A stretch of DNA of 7,425 nt from Pseudomonadota bacterium (GTDB lineage Bacteria > Pseudomonadota > Alphaproteobacteria > Acetobacterales > Acetobacteraceae). Below the pieces are notes generated by a model that saw only the letters and a program-made list of their open reading frames with translations, was not told the DNA's origin and did not search any database. Every line of letters begins with the position of its first letter. Positions within the stretch are counted from its first letter, which is position 1. The DNA lies in assembly GCA_021828605.1 (NCBI GenBank), contig JAJZEG010000339.1, positions 1 through 7,425 of the forward strand, read 5' to 3'. Below are positions 6,396 to 7,425 of the stretch, in pieces. A program made the translations under genes and the position numbers.

Positions 6396-7425
6396 TTGCT
6401 GGCCTTTTTTAGCGCGTGAACGGCGAGAAAATCGACTGCGATGCTGTAGGAACTGCGCCATCCCTGCGGCGCACTGATGCGCTTGTCGCGTTGGATCGCC
6501 TCGATCGCCTTCACCATGCCGGGTGAAGGCAGCTTTGTGTTGCCGAGGGCGATCTTGGGAGTCTGGCTGCGGATTTTCTCGATCAGCCTGCGGGTTTCTG
6601 CCTCGATCTGGTCAAGGAATTTATCAAGGTCCAGTGACCCGCGCGCGATCTCGTCGAGCTGCAATTCCCATTCCGCCGTGGTGCCTGGGTCAACAAGTCG
6701 GGGGTCCAGACGGTAGAGCAAGGTGAACAGGTCAAAGCCGCCCTGGGTCGGCACTATGTTTTTCTTGCTTTCGGTGAGTTGCTTTTGCTCGATCAGACCC
6801 TTGATGATCTGGTCGCGCGTGGCAACCGTGCCGATCCCTTTGGCTTCTTTGAGCCGGTCGCGTTTCTGCTCGTCTTGAACATAGGTCCAGGCGGTCGCCA
6901 TCGCCCCGATCAGGGAGCCGTGTGAAAGCCGGCTGGGCGGCTTCGCCTTGGCTGGTCGGGCGATGATGCCGGTCACCGGATACGCGCCTGGCTCGATGCG
7001 GGCGGCAATCTCGGCCGCCGCATCGTCGTCGGTCGATGGTTCCGCTTGGCGCACGGCTCGCCACCCTGGCGACGTGGTGCGGGTGACTGTGCCGGCGAGG
7101 GTCTTGCCATCGAACTGCCCGGTCAGCGCGGTCGACTCATATTCCTGGTCGGCGGAAAGGCATTCGATGAACAAGGCGGCGATCAGGTCGAACAGGCGGC
7201 GCTCGTCGGCGTCCAGCTTCGGCAGGACGCCGGCGAGCTGCGTCGCAGTCTTCGGGTTTGGCGCGATGGCGTGATGCGATTCGCCGGCGAGCGCCTCGTC
7301 GCTGAAAACTCCCTTTTTGTCGCGGCGGATGATCGGCTCGTCCGGCAACGGGCCGATGCCGGCATCGCGCAAGCCGTCGATGACCGGGCCGATCGCCGCG
7401 ATCATCGCGGTCGGATAAGCCCGCG
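6392..7425 (-). CDS. topB: DNA topoisomerase III (type IA), C-terminal part, cut by right edge
   Basis: This is the C-terminal 343 residues of a type IA topoisomerase of the TopB / RP4 TraE kind, an enzyme that cuts one DNA strand through a tyrosine and passes another through the break. The frame is open to the right edge, so the start is outside the window. The first visible residues, RAYPTAMI, resemble what follows the family's catalytic YPRxDC motif, so I infer the active tyrosine lies just beyond the edge. Visible family motifs are HHAIAPN (about 7256-7276; usual form HHAIIPT), a PSRLSHGSLIGAM stretch, KGIGTVATR (about 6815-6841) and a later TAEWE segment. The C-terminus has no cysteine clusters, so the zinc-ribbon tail of some homologues is absent. 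Its stop overlaps the trbB start as ATGA, which points to translational coupling. A role in conjugation or plasmid decatenation is inferred from the neighbours. Confidence 0.9.
   Translation of the reverse strand, partial: RAYPTAMIAAIGPVIDGLRDAGIGPLPDEPIIRRDKKGVFSDEALAGESHHAIAPNPKTATQLAGVLPKLDADERRLFDLIAALFIECLSADQEYESTALTGQFDGKTLAGTVTRTTSPGWRAVRQAEPSTDDDAAAEIAARIEPGAYPVTGIIARPAKAKPPSRLSHGSLIGAMATAWTYVQDEQKRDRLKEAKGIGTVATRDQIIKGLIEQKQLTESKKNIVPTQGGFDLFTLLYRLDPRLVDPGTTAEWELQLDEIARGSLDLDKFLDQIEAETRRLIEKIRSQTPKIALGNTKLPSPGMVKAIEAIQRDKRISAPQGWRSSYSIAVDFLAVHALKKASK
6403..6406 (-). promoter_or_regulatory. Shine-Dalgarno site of trbB
   Basis: AAGG on the minus strand lies 7 nt before the ATG at 6393-6395, inside the last codons of the topoisomerase gene. 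It supports the ATG at 6395 over the longer frame opening at 6461. Confidence 0.6.

Noticed and set aside
6396..6461. 22-residue N-terminal extension of the trbB frame
   Set aside because: It overlaps the conserved end of the topoisomerase, while the ATG at 6395 has a Shine-Dalgarno site and gives the usual TrbB length.

Overview
The window is a section of a P-type (RP4 Trb / Ti-plasmid Trb) conjugative type IV secretion locus. Every supported gene lies on the minus strand, so transcription runs from the right edge to the left. In order these are the C-terminal part of a type IA topoisomerase (topB/traE-like, cut by the right edge), trbB (VirB11 ATPase), trbC (VirB2 pilin), trbD (VirB3), trbE (VirB4 ATPase), trbJ (VirB5-like), a small single-pass membrane protein in the trbK (entry exclusion) position, and trbL (VirB6-like, cut by the left edge). 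The order trbB-C-D-E-J-K-L is that of Ti-type trb operons, where trbF-G-H-I normally follow; those would lie beyond the left edge.

The host is most likely a proteobacterium, and the Ti-like order with about 60-67% GC in sampled trbE sequence suggests Alphaproteobacteria. The window alone cannot give a genus, nor say whether this is a plasmid or an integrative element. No replication, integration, relaxase or cargo gene is visible.

The genes are tightly packed. topB and trbB overlap by ATGA, trbD and trbE are 3 nt apart, trbE and trbJ overlap by 11 nt, and trbJ and trbK are 11 nt apart. The exception is a 151-nt gap between trbB and trbC. It holds a 13-bp palindrome and an AT-rich element flanked by inverted repeats, a plausible internal control point before the pilin gene.

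Together the products would build the transfer channel and pilus: TrbB and TrbE supply energy, TrbC is the pilin, TrbD, TrbL and TrbJ form inner-membrane and pilus-tip parts, and TrbK probably blocks redundant entry. The topoisomerase may handle plasmid DNA during transfer or maintenance.

Two observations stand out. TrbJ and the adjacent TrbK-like protein end in clearly related tails (14 of 22 residues identical) sharing a PNPFP motif. In addition, trbK and the first two thirds of the visible trbL are markedly AT-rich (about 37-43% GC in sampled lines) compared with their neighbours, which suggests an exchanged exclusion/VirB6 module.
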